Assembly: GCA_025642065.1 (NCBI GenBank) | Contig: JAODUP010000154.1 | Span: 902,501-966,500 of the forward strand | Length of the DNA: 64,000 bases | Source of the DNA: Paralvinella palmiformis | Taxonomy: Eukaryota; Annelida; Polychaeta; Terebellida; Alvinellidae | Direction of reading: 5' to 3' | Shown: in pieces, positions 57,801-61,650 of the stretch | Numbering within the stretch: position 1 is the first letter of the stretch | Layout of the letters: the number at the start of each line of letters is the position of its first letter | The notes under the pieces: model-generated | What the model was told of the DNA's origin: nothing | The model's database searches: none | The model's input: the letters and a program-made list of their open reading frames with translations, nothing else | Translations under genes and position numbers: made by a program

Positions 57801-58397
57801 CAAGAGCTGATTAAAATAAACAACACACATCATCAATGATACACTGAAAAAATTCACTACATCTTTAGCCTAAGTCTAAGAGTTTCAATCGTAGATTGCA
57901 AACTATTTTACATAAAAGTGTACTCATTATGAACATCAATGACAATGTTTGATAATTTTAAAAAAAGATACTCATTTATAACCTCTTTTTGATGTAGAAT
58001 CAGGTGTTACTTCTCTTGCAATATCATTTCTTCTTATACCTGATGATGTAGACTGTTGGGGATCTTCTATGGAGAGAGAATTAAAATTAATGTTATCATT
58101 CACCTTAGCCTTTGACTGTCAAACCTAAAACTAAAGGTGTTCAAAATATATTGGCACAATAATGATTAAAATACTGAGGAACACATTCAATATAACCACA
58201 CTATTTTACTCAATGACTTAGTCTTAGTTATCTGTCATTCTGTGTAGACTACTTGGGTTGGCTGGTAATATTTGCATACCTTGAACTGTGGACCCTTTCT
58301 CAAGGTTCTGGTCCTTGCCTTTGGTTGCAAATGGTAGATATACTTGGGCTGATTTTTTGTTTCTACCTTTACGTCCGGCATTACGATTCTTTCCCAT
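19829..58397 (-). CDS. MACROD: MACROD1/2-like macrodomain mono-ADP-ribosyl hydrolase (whole gene, 27 or more exons)
   Basis: The gene removes mono-ADP-ribose from acidic residues and deacylates O-acetyl-ADP-ribose, by family knowledge. The macrodomain carries the ADP-ribose-binding blocks [41 protein letters not shown] and [10 protein letters not shown], followed by a VDRIIFC-F strand, in the same order as human MACROD1 and MACROD2. Consensus splice sites and matching phases link all exons. The N-terminal half is a series of phase-1 symmetric small exons, many tandemly duplicated, and there are two candidate first exons (58397 and 44832). Using all exons gives about 737 or 502 residues, against about 325 for human MACROD1. 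The pre-macrodomain PTW block and the YFPV end favour MACROD1; the GFP and VDRIIFC segments look more like MACROD2, so the paralogue is unresolved. All macrodomain motifs are intact, so an active enzyme is expected. Confidence 0.93.
19996..21201 (-). other. MACROD intron holding a 56-bp satellite
   Basis: Apart from the tandem array at 20632-21092 and a short CA run near 21152, nothing is recognisable. The 77-codon plus-strand frame at 20324-20557 shows no known domain. Confidence 0.6.
20632..21092. repeat. 56-bp tandem repeat with 112-bp higher-order period
   Basis: The anchor aagtaattcaatcaccat starts at 20675, 20731, 20787, 20843, 20899, 20955 and 21011, exactly 56 bp apart, with a diverged eighth unit near 21069. 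Successive units alternate between ttgttcag and ttgtacag (ttgtatag in one), so the true repeat is a 112-bp dimer. Units are almost identical, indicating recent expansion. Confidence 0.95.
21202..21307 (-). CDS. MACROD: MACROD exon: last macrodomain strand and helix
   Basis: Acceptor TATTTAG|GTGGAC in phase 0 and donor GAAG|GTATCA in phase 1. It encodes [20 protein letters not shown], then a QVYFPV segment and a Glu-rich start of the tail. Human MACROD proteins have VDR-I-CVFLE-D and a YFPV or FFSV end at the same place. Confidence 0.93.
21423..21496 (-). CDS. MACROD: MACROD exon: macrodomain helix after the STGIYG loop
   Basis: Acceptor TTTTACAG|GTTTTCC in phase 1 and donor CTCG|GTATTA in phase 0. 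It encodes [20 protein letters not shown], the amphipathic helix that follows the phosphate-binding loop in the family. A CA run (UG in the transcript) lies about 55 bp upstream of the acceptor. Confidence 0.93.
21497..22520 (-). other. MACROD intron, no recognised feature
   Basis: AT-rich intron with a short CA run at 21550-21567. No repeat or coding relic identified. Confidence 0.6.
22521..22551 (-). CDS. MACROD: MACROD 31-nt microexon: catalytic-loop [10 protein letters not shown]
   Basis: Acceptor CTTATTTCAG|GCCTTT in phase 0 and donor TATG|GTAATT in phase 1. These 31 nt encode the diphosphate-binding loop [10 protein letters not shown](G), which is essential in macrodomains. The frame is in register with both neighbours. 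Confidence 0.95.
22725..22828 (-). CDS. MACROD: MACROD exon: central strand IIHTVGP and helix
   Basis: Acceptor CATTTCAG|ATATCATC (phase 1, completing Tyr) and donor CATA|GTACGA in phase 0. It encodes [20 protein letters not shown] and a following helix. The loop after HTVGP is several residues shorter than in human MACROD2, but the D-L-CY spacing of the helix is kept. Confidence 0.93.
22829..24335 (-). other. MACROD intron, no recognised feature
   Basis: AT-rich intron. A C-rich run (ccccgcccccccctttcc) lies near 23905. No mobile element identified. Confidence 0.55.
24336..24356 (-). CDS. MACROD: MACROD 21-nt microexon
   Basis: Acceptor ATTTTTCAG|CCTACA and donor AAAT|GTAAGT, both phase 1. 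The 21 nt encode (A)YKLPSK, the family block G-Y-x-L-P-A/S-K, with Ala where Gly is usual at the split codon. Omitting it would drop seven residues from the core without a frameshift. Confidence 0.92.
24470..24565 (-). CDS. MACROD: MACROD exon: catalytic [10 protein letters not shown] block
   Basis: Acceptor TATTTCAG|TGGATGG and donor TGGTG|GTAAGTA, both phase 1. It encodes [20 protein letters not shown] and a K-C-TG-AKITG segment. The Asp of VDG is the residue implicated in hydrolysis in MACROD proteins and is present. Confidence 0.95.
25198..25347 (-). CDS. MACROD: MACROD exon: start of macrodomain (RGDITKL, IVNAAN, GGGG)
   Basis: Acceptor TTCTTCCAG|AAGTAAG and donor GGAG|GTAAAAT, both phase 1, encoding 50 residues. 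A lysine-rich linker (KIKKKE) precedes the first strand ([12 protein letters not shown]), followed by [14 protein letters not shown], the adenine- and ribose-binding signature. Confidence 0.95.
25572..25660. repeat. Clustered homopolymer G/C tracts
   Basis: A run of 8 G near 25580, a run of 11 C near 25602 and one of 10 C near 25649 within 90 bp of otherwise AT-rich intron. Confidence 0.9.
25680..25736. repeat. 57-bp near-perfect inverted repeat (hairpin)
   Basis: Arms 25680-25706 and 25710-25736 are 27 nt each with a single mismatch, separated by a 3-nt loop. The arm begins ctaggattgttaggaagtgg. In RNA this would make a long stable stem. It may be a tiny palindromic transposon remnant. Confidence 0.93.
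26590..26740 (-). mobile_element. SINE family B fragment
   Basis: It matches the middle of the 6960-7322 SINE in the same orientation (ggagtatggaaagatgg, gccgaaatacccc, tggtcactgccagagtg, attcagtg), with more divergence and with the head and tail missing. An older insertion. Confidence 0.72.
27037..27120 (+). pseudogene. hAT transposase C-terminal relic
   Basis: The frame reads [17 protein letters not shown], then a stop, then [11 protein letters not shown]. This matches the hAT dimerisation segment (pattern S-EVER-FS-LK-KSD-R-SL). The in-frame stop and lack of upstream domains mark it as dead. Confidence 0.55.
28190..28790 (+). pseudogene. LINE RT 3' fragment (same type as 9.5-11.7 kb)
   Basis: The 138-codon frame encodes the post-catalytic thumb region ([19 protein letters not shown], then [13 protein letters not shown], then a [12 protein letters not shown] block) with about the spacing seen at 10.98-11.17 kb. 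After about 28465 a frameshift leads into the usual HWLPV-like and LWN blocks. 5' truncated and dead. Confidence 0.85.
28847..28884. repeat. (AT)n microsatellite
   Basis: An AT run of about 38 bp directly after the LINE fragment; possibly derived from its tail. Confidence 0.95.
29484..29603 (-). CDS. MACROD: MACROD exon: pre-macrodomain PTW segment
   Basis: Acceptor CTGTATTACAG|AGAAAT and donor CCAG|GTAATA, both phase 1, 40 residues. It encodes [20 protein letters not shown], then [12 protein letters not shown]. Human MACROD1 and MACROD2 have a similar short helix plus a PTW or LSW-K-E motif just before the macrodomain, which supports the family assignment. Confidence 0.92.
30626..31525 (-). 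mobile_element. Tc1/mariner (pogo-like) element, about 900 bp with 27-bp TIRs
   Basis: 30626-30652 and 31499-31525 are inverted copies (taccgtatatactcgc and onward) with two mismatches. Each end is bounded by TA, as expected of Tc1/mariner-superfamily insertions. Inside, near 31012-31110 on the minus strand, a frame ends in an acidic stretch [11 protein letters not shown] and a stop, which resembles the acidic C-terminus of pogo/Tigger transposases. The rest of the transposase is missing. Confidence 0.65.
31681..31869 (-). pseudogene. hAT transposase C-terminal relic (copy 1)
   Basis: The frame has [17 protein letters not shown], then [15 protein letters not shown], then RQNS, matching the hAT C-terminal dimerisation block (pattern PHS-ADCER-FS). 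The usual Pro before HSS is Phe. A further minus-strand frame at 32172-32468 (ending [14 protein letters not shown], then KKKTNVL) may be another piece but has no motif I can name. Confidence 0.5.
32748..32825 (-). CDS. MACROD: MACROD WKE exon W1 (copy 1)
   Basis: Acceptor TTAATTACCAG|AATACA and donor AAAG|GTAAGAG, both phase 1, 78 nt. It encodes [20 protein letters not shown] followed by SWKEQK. W1, W2 and W3 share DR-A--DESWKE and about 60 bp of flanking intron, so they are internal duplicates. The SWKE end aligns with the DWKE segment that precedes the PTW block in human MACROD1. Confidence 0.85.
33392..33469 (-). CDS. MACROD: MACROD WKE exon W2 (copy 1)
   Basis: Acceptor CATTATCAG|AACACA and donor AAAG|GTAAGAG, both phase 1, 78 nt. 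It encodes [20 protein letters not shown] followed by SWKEHK. A TG repeat in the transcript follows the donor within 30 nt. Confidence 0.87.
33537..33717 (+). mobile_element. SINE family A inside MACROD intron (copy 1)
   Basis: A cctccatggtctaatggtag A-box region, a gatcactaccacc block, a tttgaatctc B-box region and a body ending gtaaaacatcaatcatc. Diverged from the 40.3-kb copy; antisense to MACROD, between exons W2 and W3. Confidence 0.85.
33753..33830 (-). CDS. MACROD: MACROD WKE exon W3 (copy 1)
   Basis: Acceptor CATTACCAG|AACACA and donor AAAG|GTAAGAG, both phase 1, 78 nt. It encodes [20 protein letters not shown] followed by SWKEEK. Trp is replaced by Gln at the first aromatic position, but the SWKE end is kept. 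Confidence 0.87.
33831..36258 (-). other. MACROD intron across the duplication junction
   Basis: Spans the end of copy 1 and the start of copy 2, including the junction near 34998 and the second hAT relic. The 69-codon frame at 34107-34316 recurs at 37608-37817 only because of the duplication and shows no known domain. Confidence 0.6.
35198..35386 (-). pseudogene. hAT transposase C-terminal relic (copy 2)
   Basis: Same translated sequence as 31681-31869, duplicated with the 3.5-kb unit, including the [10 protein letters not shown] block. Confidence 0.5.
36259..36336 (-). CDS. MACROD: MACROD WKE exon W1 (copy 2)
   Basis: Identical to 32748-32825 except for a change giving Thr instead of the second Ala in GAAD. 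Splice sites and phase 1-1 are preserved. Confidence 0.83.
36895..36972 (-). CDS. MACROD: MACROD WKE exon W2 (copy 2)
   Basis: Same sequence as 33392-33469 with intact phase-1 splice sites. The neighbouring CA repeat is shorter than in copy 1. Confidence 0.85.
37037..37216 (+). mobile_element. SINE family A inside MACROD intron (copy 2)
   Basis: Copy of the 33537 element carried along by the 3.5-kb duplication, not an independent insertion. Confidence 0.85.
37254..37331 (-). CDS. MACROD: MACROD WKE exon W3 (copy 2)
   Basis: Same sequence as 33753-33830 with intact phase-1 splice sites. It is the most 5' of the six WKE exons and would be the first joined to either upstream start region. Confidence 0.85.
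38560..38960. repeat. CTAG/GACTATAGTC-rich low-complexity island
   Basis: About 400 bp dominated by CTAG, ACTAGT, TAGTCTATA and TATCTAG words with no fixed period, many locally palindromic. Very different from the flanking AT-rich intron. Confidence 0.85.
39163..39192. repeat. (TA)n microsatellite
   Basis: A TA run of about 30 bp. Confidence 0.95.
39958..40012 (-). mobile_element. SINE family B tail fragment
   Basis: The words gttcgggtagtatcccc, aggctgtcgctt and ggcacaacc match the terminal about 50 bp of the 6960-7322 SINE in the same orientation. The rest is absent. Confidence 0.65.
40168..40214. repeat. Compound (CA)n/(TA)n microsatellite
   Basis: CA units at 40169-40187, then TA units to about 40214. 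Confidence 0.93.
40327..40513 (+). mobile_element. SINE family A, full length with 13-bp TSD
   Basis: tRNA-like head with A box tggtctagcggtagc and a good B box (gttcgaatccc), then a body with ctcggcccatttagcctac, ending in gtaaaacatcaatcat. The 13-bp word ccagaaagttcac occurs at 40314-40326 and 40514-40526, immediately flanking the element. No poly-A or simple-repeat tail is visible. Confidence 0.9.
41013..41201 (+). mobile_element. SINE family A, full length with 11-bp TSD
   Basis: Same family as 40327-40513, with head cctccatggtctagcagtag, B box gttcgaattc and the same body end. Flanks ctactacactg (41002-41012) and ctactactctg (41202-41212) are an 11-bp target duplication with one mismatch. 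Confidence 0.88.
41953..42059. mobile_element. Short palindromic MITE-like element (pogo/Tigger-like ends)
   Basis: The left end (agtaggcccccgttatac) and the reverse complement of the right end (agtagcctcccgttatag) are related over about 18 bp. The total length is about 107 bp and both ends abut TA-containing sequence. No coding capacity; the superfamily is inferred only from the ends. Confidence 0.5.
44470..44545. repeat. AGATCT/CTAG-rich low-complexity island
   Basis: The words tagatctattagatct, tagatgtagatctctagat and similar occur immediately 3' of the alternative first exon in the direction of transcription. Same composition as the 6.15- and 38.56-kb islands. Confidence 0.7.
44577..44832 (-). 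CDS. MACROD: MACROD alternative first exon with mitochondrial-presequence-like N-terminus
   Basis: An ATG at 44832 opens [20 protein letters not shown], followed by more Arg/Ser-rich sequence with almost no acidic residues, the composition of a mitochondrial presequence. Two donors are in frame: GAAG|GTATGA, ending the exon at 44661, and CAAG|GTGAGC, ending it at 44577. They are 84 nt apart and both leave phase 1, so either can splice to the WKE exons or the PTW exon. Human MACROD1 also has an Arg-rich mitochondrial leader. No transcript evidence is available here, and the region has no other recognised gene. Confidence 0.62.
45369..45430 (-). mobile_element. SINE family A fragment (tRNA head)
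   Basis: The reverse complement has the gatcactaccacccg block, an intact B box (gagttcgaacctcgg) and catgggaatatctgaagg, matching the middle of the 40.3-kb element. The A box end and body are missing. Confidence 0.72.
46079..46108. repeat. (ATCT)n microsatellite
   Basis: Seven consecutive tetranucleotide units. Confidence 0.95.
46262..46412 (-). mobile_element. SINE family A, diverged copy
   Basis: In reverse complement: ccatggcctaggaggtagc, a degraded B box (ggttcaaaccacgg), then the family body with ctcggctcatttagcctacc. More diverged than the 40-41 kb copies. Confidence 0.75.
47960..48403 (-). other. Unidentified 140-codon open frame
   Basis: A stop-free minus-strand stretch of about 145 codons with balanced amino-acid use ([20 protein letters not shown], then [20 protein letters not shown]). 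It has an internal ATG at 48304. I recognise no domain. It is not phase-linked to the MACROD exons and may be a piece of a mobile-element protein, since a LINE relic lies 350 bp away on the other strand. Confidence 0.3.
48728..49240 (+). pseudogene. Highly decayed LINE reverse transcriptase
   Basis: Scattered over all three frames are the blocks [28 protein letters not shown] (NYRPVS-LPVISK-EK), VMWNG then a STKSF-like motif A remnant, a WI-I block, and finally [15 protein letters not shown] and ISINDM remnants of the PQGSILGPLLF-IFINDM block. Many frameshifts and stops; an old insertion in the MACROD intron. Confidence 0.65.
49376..49470. repeat. Compound (TC)n-(TA)n-(GT)n/(AC)n microsatellite
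   Basis: TC to about 49397, TA to about 49432, then GT and its complement AC, which form a short local hairpin (gtgtgtgtgtgt-atac-acacacacacac). Confidence 0.93.
50179..50238 (-). CDS. MACROD: MACROD N-terminal exon N9 (60 nt)
   Basis: Acceptor CCTTTTCTAG|GTGAAT and donor ACAAG|GTATTT, both phase 1. It encodes [20 protein letters not shown]. It shares the NQ position, length and IRQ end with the exon at 51960, so the two are duplicates. Hydrophilic, predicted disordered. Confidence 0.7.
51013..51072 (-). CDS. MACROD: MACROD N-terminal exon N8 (60 nt)
   Basis: Acceptor AAATTACAG|ATACTA and donor ACTG|GTAAAT, both phase 1. It encodes [20 protein letters not shown], a strongly charged stretch. 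Exon status rests on the splice sites, the phase match and the 60-nt length shared with its neighbours. Confidence 0.62.
51073..51959 (-). other. MACROD intron, no recognised feature
   Basis: AT-rich, with short TA/TG runs near 51485. Confidence 0.5.
51960..52019 (-). CDS. MACROD: MACROD N-terminal exon N7 (60 nt)
   Basis: Acceptor CTTTTTAG|GCCACT and donor ACAAG|GTATTT, both phase 1. It encodes [21 protein letters not shown] duplicate of the exon at 50179: same length, same donor sequence and same KIRQ/GIRQ end. Confidence 0.7.
52020..52727 (-). other. MACROD intron, no recognised feature
   Basis: AT-rich. The minus-strand frames at 52290-52882 (86 and 101 codons) show no domain and lack matching splice sites. 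Confidence 0.5.
52728..53740. repeat. 1-kb tandem duplication, unit 1 (exon lost)
   Basis: It starts gaagccatagttataaaaat and ends tttataaagaggaa. The same start recurs at 53741 and the same end near 54905. The segment matching the exon at 54659-54730 is eroded here: only the flanking word aatagcttctaaaataaaaa remains near 53603. It includes an AATTCC element copy (about 52920-53170). Confidence 0.9.
52920..53170 (-). mobile_element. AATTCC-rich dispersed repeat, copy 2
   Basis: The reverse complement aligns with 17130-17376: AATTCC words, then the aagtagtttatattc and ggaagaaatatttct words in the same order. Confidence 0.6.
53930..54385 (-). mobile_element. AATTCC-rich dispersed repeat, copy 3 (fullest)
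   Basis: Extends to gaattaaccccatgtctgc near 54350-54370, the reverse complement of cagacatggggtcaattcc at about 17127. This defines both ends of the family relative to copy 1. Confidence 0.6.
54659..54730 (-). CDS. MACROD: MACROD N-terminal exon N6 (72 nt)
   Basis: Acceptor TATTCTTAG|AAGCTA and donor GAGAG|GTATTA, both phase 1. It encodes [20 protein letters not shown] plus GRGR, a basic Gly/Arg end. The counterpart exon in unit 1 of the duplication has been lost. Confidence 0.68.
54772..54802. repeat. (TA)n microsatellite
   Basis: A TA run of about 31 bp. Confidence 0.95.
55177..55251 (-). CDS. MACROD: MACROD N-terminal exon A, unit 1 (75 nt)
   Basis: Acceptor GTATGTGCAG|AAAATC and donor AAAAG|GTTATC, both phase 1. 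It encodes [20 protein letters not shown] plus LTEGK. Disordered and hydrophilic. Confidence 0.7.
55344..55409 (-). CDS. MACROD: MACROD N-terminal exon B, unit 1 (66 nt)
   Basis: Acceptor TTGTCAACAG|GTGATG in phase 1. It encodes [20 protein letters not shown] plus VA. The phase-1 donor is GCAG|GTCAGG; five bases downstream a second GT (TCAG|GTAAAA) looks stronger but would break the frame with the following phase-1 exons, so the first is preferred. Confidence 0.62.
55907..55981 (-). CDS. MACROD: MACROD N-terminal exon A, unit 2
   Basis: As exon A of unit 1 with one change giving LTERK instead of LTEGK. Splice sites unchanged. Confidence 0.7.
56074..56139 (-). CDS. MACROD: MACROD N-terminal exon B, unit 2
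   Basis: Identical in coding sequence to exon B of unit 1, with the same donor ambiguity. Confidence 0.62.
56637..56711 (-). CDS. MACROD: MACROD N-terminal exon A, unit 3
   Basis: Identical to exon A of unit 2 (LTERK form). Confidence 0.7.
56804..56869 (-). CDS. MACROD: MACROD N-terminal exon B, unit 3
   Basis: Identical in coding sequence to units 1 and 2, with the same donor ambiguity. Confidence 0.62.
57211..57435. repeat. 75-bp minirepeat, three units
   Basis: gtgatcatagtaaagtgaaa starts at 57211, 57286 and 57361. The unit derives from the right end of the 730-bp repeat and has lost the segment tctagagtga found before attatggaca in units 1 and 2. Confidence 0.93.
57436..57982 (-). other. 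MACROD intron, no recognised feature
   Basis: AT-rich intron; nothing identified. Confidence 0.5.
57983..58066 (-). CDS. MACROD: MACROD N-terminal exon N2 (84 nt)
   Basis: Acceptor TCTCCATAG|AAGATC and donor AGAG|GTTATA, both phase 1. It encodes [20 protein letters not shown] plus TPDSTSKR. Ser/Thr-rich, predicted disordered. The GTTATA donor is the same as that of the A exons. Confidence 0.7.
58280..58397 (-). CDS. MACROD: MACROD first coding exon (basic N-terminus)
   Basis: An ATG at 58397 opens [20 protein letters not shown] and continues to GSTVQ, ending at donor CAAG|GTATGC in phase 1 (39 codons plus one base). Lys/Arg clusters at residues 3-15 could act as a nuclear or nucleolar signal. 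A good acceptor (CACTTACAG) lies 6 nt before the ATG, so an untranslated exon may precede it. Confidence 0.75.
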
Positions 58398-58402
58398 GTT
58401 TC

Positions 58403-58560
58403 TCTGTAAGTGTGAAATATAGGTATTTTATTATAATTAGTTTCGGATCTAATGTCAAGGTCGTTCCGCGTAACACGGAAAGCGTCAATGGACTAAATCT
58501 ATTTATGTTGGGACACCACACGACAACAAACCGTATTCGAGGGCTTGTTGATTGAAAACC
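58403..58560 (-). promoter_or_regulatory. Candidate promoter or 5' UTR region of the long MACROD form
   Basis: The region upstream of the first coding exon has a small cluster of CpGs (gttccgcgtaacacgg near 58462) in an AT-rich context. No TATA box at a defined spacing is evident. Confidence 0.25.
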
Positions 58561-58608
58561 CGGTGGTAACTTGTAGTTTAAACAACATTTATTGAATAAA
58601 GGTTATAT

Positions 58609-58624
58609 GCTAAAGTATACGAAC

Positions 58625-58692
<68 letters not shown>

Positions 58693-58706
58693 GTTCGTAT
58701 ACTTTA

Positions 58707-58744
<38 letters not shown>
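58609..58744. repeat. Palindrome with CT and TA microsatellites
   Basis: ctaaagtatacgaacaact at about 58609-58627 and its exact reverse complement agttgttcgtatactttag at 58689-58707 flank (CT)n and (TA)n. A further (TA)n follows to 58744. The arms are 19 bp. Confidence 0.93.
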
Positions 58745-58751
<7 letters not shown>

Positions 58752-58765
58752 ACATAAGATTAAAA

Positions 58766-59060
58766 TTAATGAAACAGCACTCGAAGTTCGGCAACCTCTT
58801 GACTTTGGACGGGATTACCCTTCTGACAGCGGTCACATCTCGAAACAAATTCTTTGACATCTTGTGCTATCCGTTTCCAAGTGTGGCAGCCAATGGAACA
58901 ATTAAGCTGTATCGCTGTCACCGGATCCCATGTGAACACTCTGAACGATGCGTTGATGCTCGGCGAGATCACGAATCACCAACAAACCAGAAATATCACC
59001 ACCAGCTTTGTCGGACTTGTGTTTGTATTATAATTATCCAGGACGGGCAACATATTTAGT
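58766..59060 (-). pseudogene. LTR-retrotransposon integrase zinc-binding (H2C2) relic
   Basis: The minus-strand frame reads HTWKRIAQDVKEFVSRCDRC, then QKGNP, the C-terminal half of the HHCC integrase finger (pattern DV-Y/FV--CD-CQ). A second frame upstream (QRIVQSVHMGSGDS) looks like the block preceding the finger in the same kind of protein. Frameshifted and isolated, so dead. Confidence 0.65.
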
Positions 59061-59328
59061 ATATTAGCCTTTAGGTTTCAAACATGGCTTCAGCAAGTAG
59101 ATTACGTACGTTGCTTCATTATCAAGTGGTTACTGATGTGGATGGCGATTTGATCGCAATCGAATGATTATGCTAACCACTGATTAAACTGAAACAATGG
59201 GAATAATGTAATGAAGGTAAAAAGACGCAAAAAGAAATTGGATAATATTTGGTTCTAGTTTACATCTAATGGTTTCTTTTTAAAACTTGAATTATTTTGA
59301 TATCTTATATCTGTGGTTATATTCCTGT
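59061..59328. other. Spacer with no recognised feature
   Basis: Nothing supported between the integrase relic and the left end of the Mutator-like element. Confidence 0.4.
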
Positions 59329-60075
59329 TATAACCCCCTGCGGACAAAACCCCCTGCGATTCTGAAAAGCCCCTGCGGACATAATCCCCAAAACGACATC
59401 TTGGACAAAACCCCCTGAATGTCAGTGGTTGTTTTGAAAAAGATGGTTTATATGTGAATCTAATATGTTTCCCCCCCAAAATATAACTGTATAAGGCCAA
59501 ACATAAATTTTTCCTTTGCAGTGGTCATATTCTAACAACCATTTGTGTGTGTTAATTACTGTCAATTAACTTGTCAGGTAAATAATAGGAAATAAATAGA
59601 TCAATATGACATAATCATTTGAGGATCAAATGTACTTGAAAATGAACTTAGGCGTGATGCTGATTAGTATTAGAACTTAGGAACAGGGAAGCCACTTGAT
59701 GAAAGAAAATTATTTCTTAGATCTATGAAGCCAAATTATAATTGCAATCTGGGTTGAGAAGTCAATAAATTTGAAGGTCACTAATCCTTTAATCTAAGAA
59801 GCCCATTTGTAATTACAATATCAATAGGCAAGTCGCAAAATGTAAAGGGCATTAATCCTTTGAAATAAGAAGCCCACTTATAATTATCATATAAATTAGG
59901 AATCCTGTCATATTATTATTGTAATTCATATTTCCAGTGTTACCTATAAAACTGAGTTCATTTTGTGTTAATCATTACTTCTCAGACTGTTATAAATGAT
60001 AGTTCTAGTATTACAAATATCAAGCCTATATATCTACGGTATAAATCTACAACATGGAGCTGGTCCCTAACAATA

Positions 60076-61299
60076 ATGGTGGTCACATATGAAGACTATA
60101 TGTACACCAAGAAGGCGTCATATAAAACAACGGTACGATGGGAATGTTCACAGAAATGTTCCAAGCAATGCAAAGGGTCACTAACGACAGATACCGAGAT
60201 GGCGAGAGTGATCCGGAGTTCGGCTCACAGTAATGATGGTAGCAAAGTGACTGTTGCTGCCATAAAGGTCCGGGTAACACTGAAGGACCAAGTGAGTAGT
60301 AGTCGAGGGACTCTAGCTCAACTTCTTTCTAATCACACAGCCACTGTCCCCATAGAAGTCCGAGCAGCAATAGGTCAACGCGAATCCGTCAAACGCACAG
60401 TGCGCCGTGAGAAGGCCAAGTCATTTCCTGCTGATGCTGCACCGATTATCTTCAAGCAACTATACGTGATCCATGTATCACTTAGAGAATCAGCAGTGAG
60501 CTGCATCTATGGATTCCTTTCCGGCAAGTCACAAAACACATATGAAGAATTTCTGCAAGCAATTCTGGATGGCTGTAGTAATCTTGGATATCAGCCAGAT
60601 CCCACCACCATCGTGACAGATTTTGAACAAGCGTGTATCACAGTAGTGTCTACCGCTCTTGGGCCGCATGCTCCAGGGGTGCTTCTGTCACCTAACTCAA
60701 AGTACTTCGCGGAAGATTCAGGAACTTGGAATAGTTACTCGGTATTGCTCCGAGGAAGATGTGAAGCTCTTCTGTGGAATGTTAGATGGCCTTATCTTTC
60801 TGCCCACGTCTGACGTCTCTGCAGGCCTCGACCATCTACGGGAGAACACGCCAGATGGTCTTGAACTACTAATTGACTATTTTAGCTCGACATATGTATC
60901 CGGAGTATATCGACGCATCCGTCAGCCAGCAGGACGAGATAGCGTCATCATCCCTATCAGAATGCGGAGAATTCCTCCGATGTTTCCCCCGAGCTGTGGA
61001 ATGTGCATGTGACAACTATGCACGGTGGATCGAGAACTAACAACATTTGCGAATCCTGGAACAACGGCTTCCGATCATTAGTTGGACATTCGCATCCAAC
61101 TATATGGAGAGCTATTGACAGCATCCGTAAGGATCAGAACAACGTAGACACTGACATCCTGTTGGAATACCGTGGGCAACCCCCCAAGAAGCGACAACGG
61201 CGACATGTTAAGTCCCTACAGTCAACTCTATTCAATCTGTGTAGAGGTGTCCATGACGAGTCAAGATCCATCAAGTCCACACTCTCGGATACACCATAA
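60076..61299 (+). pseudogene. MULE transposase with N-terminal FLYWCH-like zinc finger (decayed)
   Basis: An ATG at 60076 leads into a FLYWCH-like finger (TTVRWECSQKCSKQCKGSL, then AHSND). The final His-x-His appears as His-Ser-Asn, so one zinc ligand may be lost. The transposase core follows: IIFKQLYVIHV, IVTDFEQA (catalytic Asp), GCFCHLTQSTSRKIQELG, then WNVHVTTMHGGSRTNNICES. Compared with the family pattern, the block containing the first catalytic Asp (D-G/A-T/N-F) before QLYVI is missing. The frame shifts twice, near 60640-60700 and near 60985. The protein cannot be functional as it stands. Confidence 0.82.
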
Positions 61300-61314
61300 G
61301 ATGGAAATAAACTT

Positions 61315-61403
61315 GTTAATGTAAATGGCATATATGATATAATATTAACAATAAAATAATGCTATATAGGAACCATGTGTTTATTATTATCAATTAATTC
61401 CTG

Positions 61404-61447
<44 letters not shown>

Positions 61448-61528
61448 AATTAATTCCTGTATAATAACAATAAAATAATGATATATAACAAGCATGTGTG
61501 TTTATTATGATTAATTCATTCATATATT
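61315..61528. repeat. Local duplication around a (TA)n run
   Basis: aacaataaaataatg and the following sequence at about 61347-61400 recur at about 61468-61520, on both sides of a TA run at 61405-61443. Confidence 0.75.
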
Positions 61529-61650
61529 CAGGGGGTTATGTCCGCAGGGGGTTTTATTCAGGGGGTTATGTCCGCAGGGTTTTTTATTCAGGGGGTTATG
61601 TCCGCAGGGGGTTTCATTCAGGGGGTTATGTCCGCAGGGAGTTATGTCCG

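Larger units (their letters stand above)
59329..61650 (+). mobile_element. Mutator-like element (MULE) with tandem-repeat terminal inverted repeats
   Basis: The left end (59329-59419) has several copies of taaccccctgcggacaaaa-like words. The right end (61529-61650) has four 35-36-bp units of cagggggttatgtccgcag, their reverse complement. Between them lies a MULE transposase relic. Length about 2.3 kb. Target-site duplications (usually 8-11 bp for MULEs) could not be defined because the outer boundaries are fuzzy. Confidence 0.8.
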
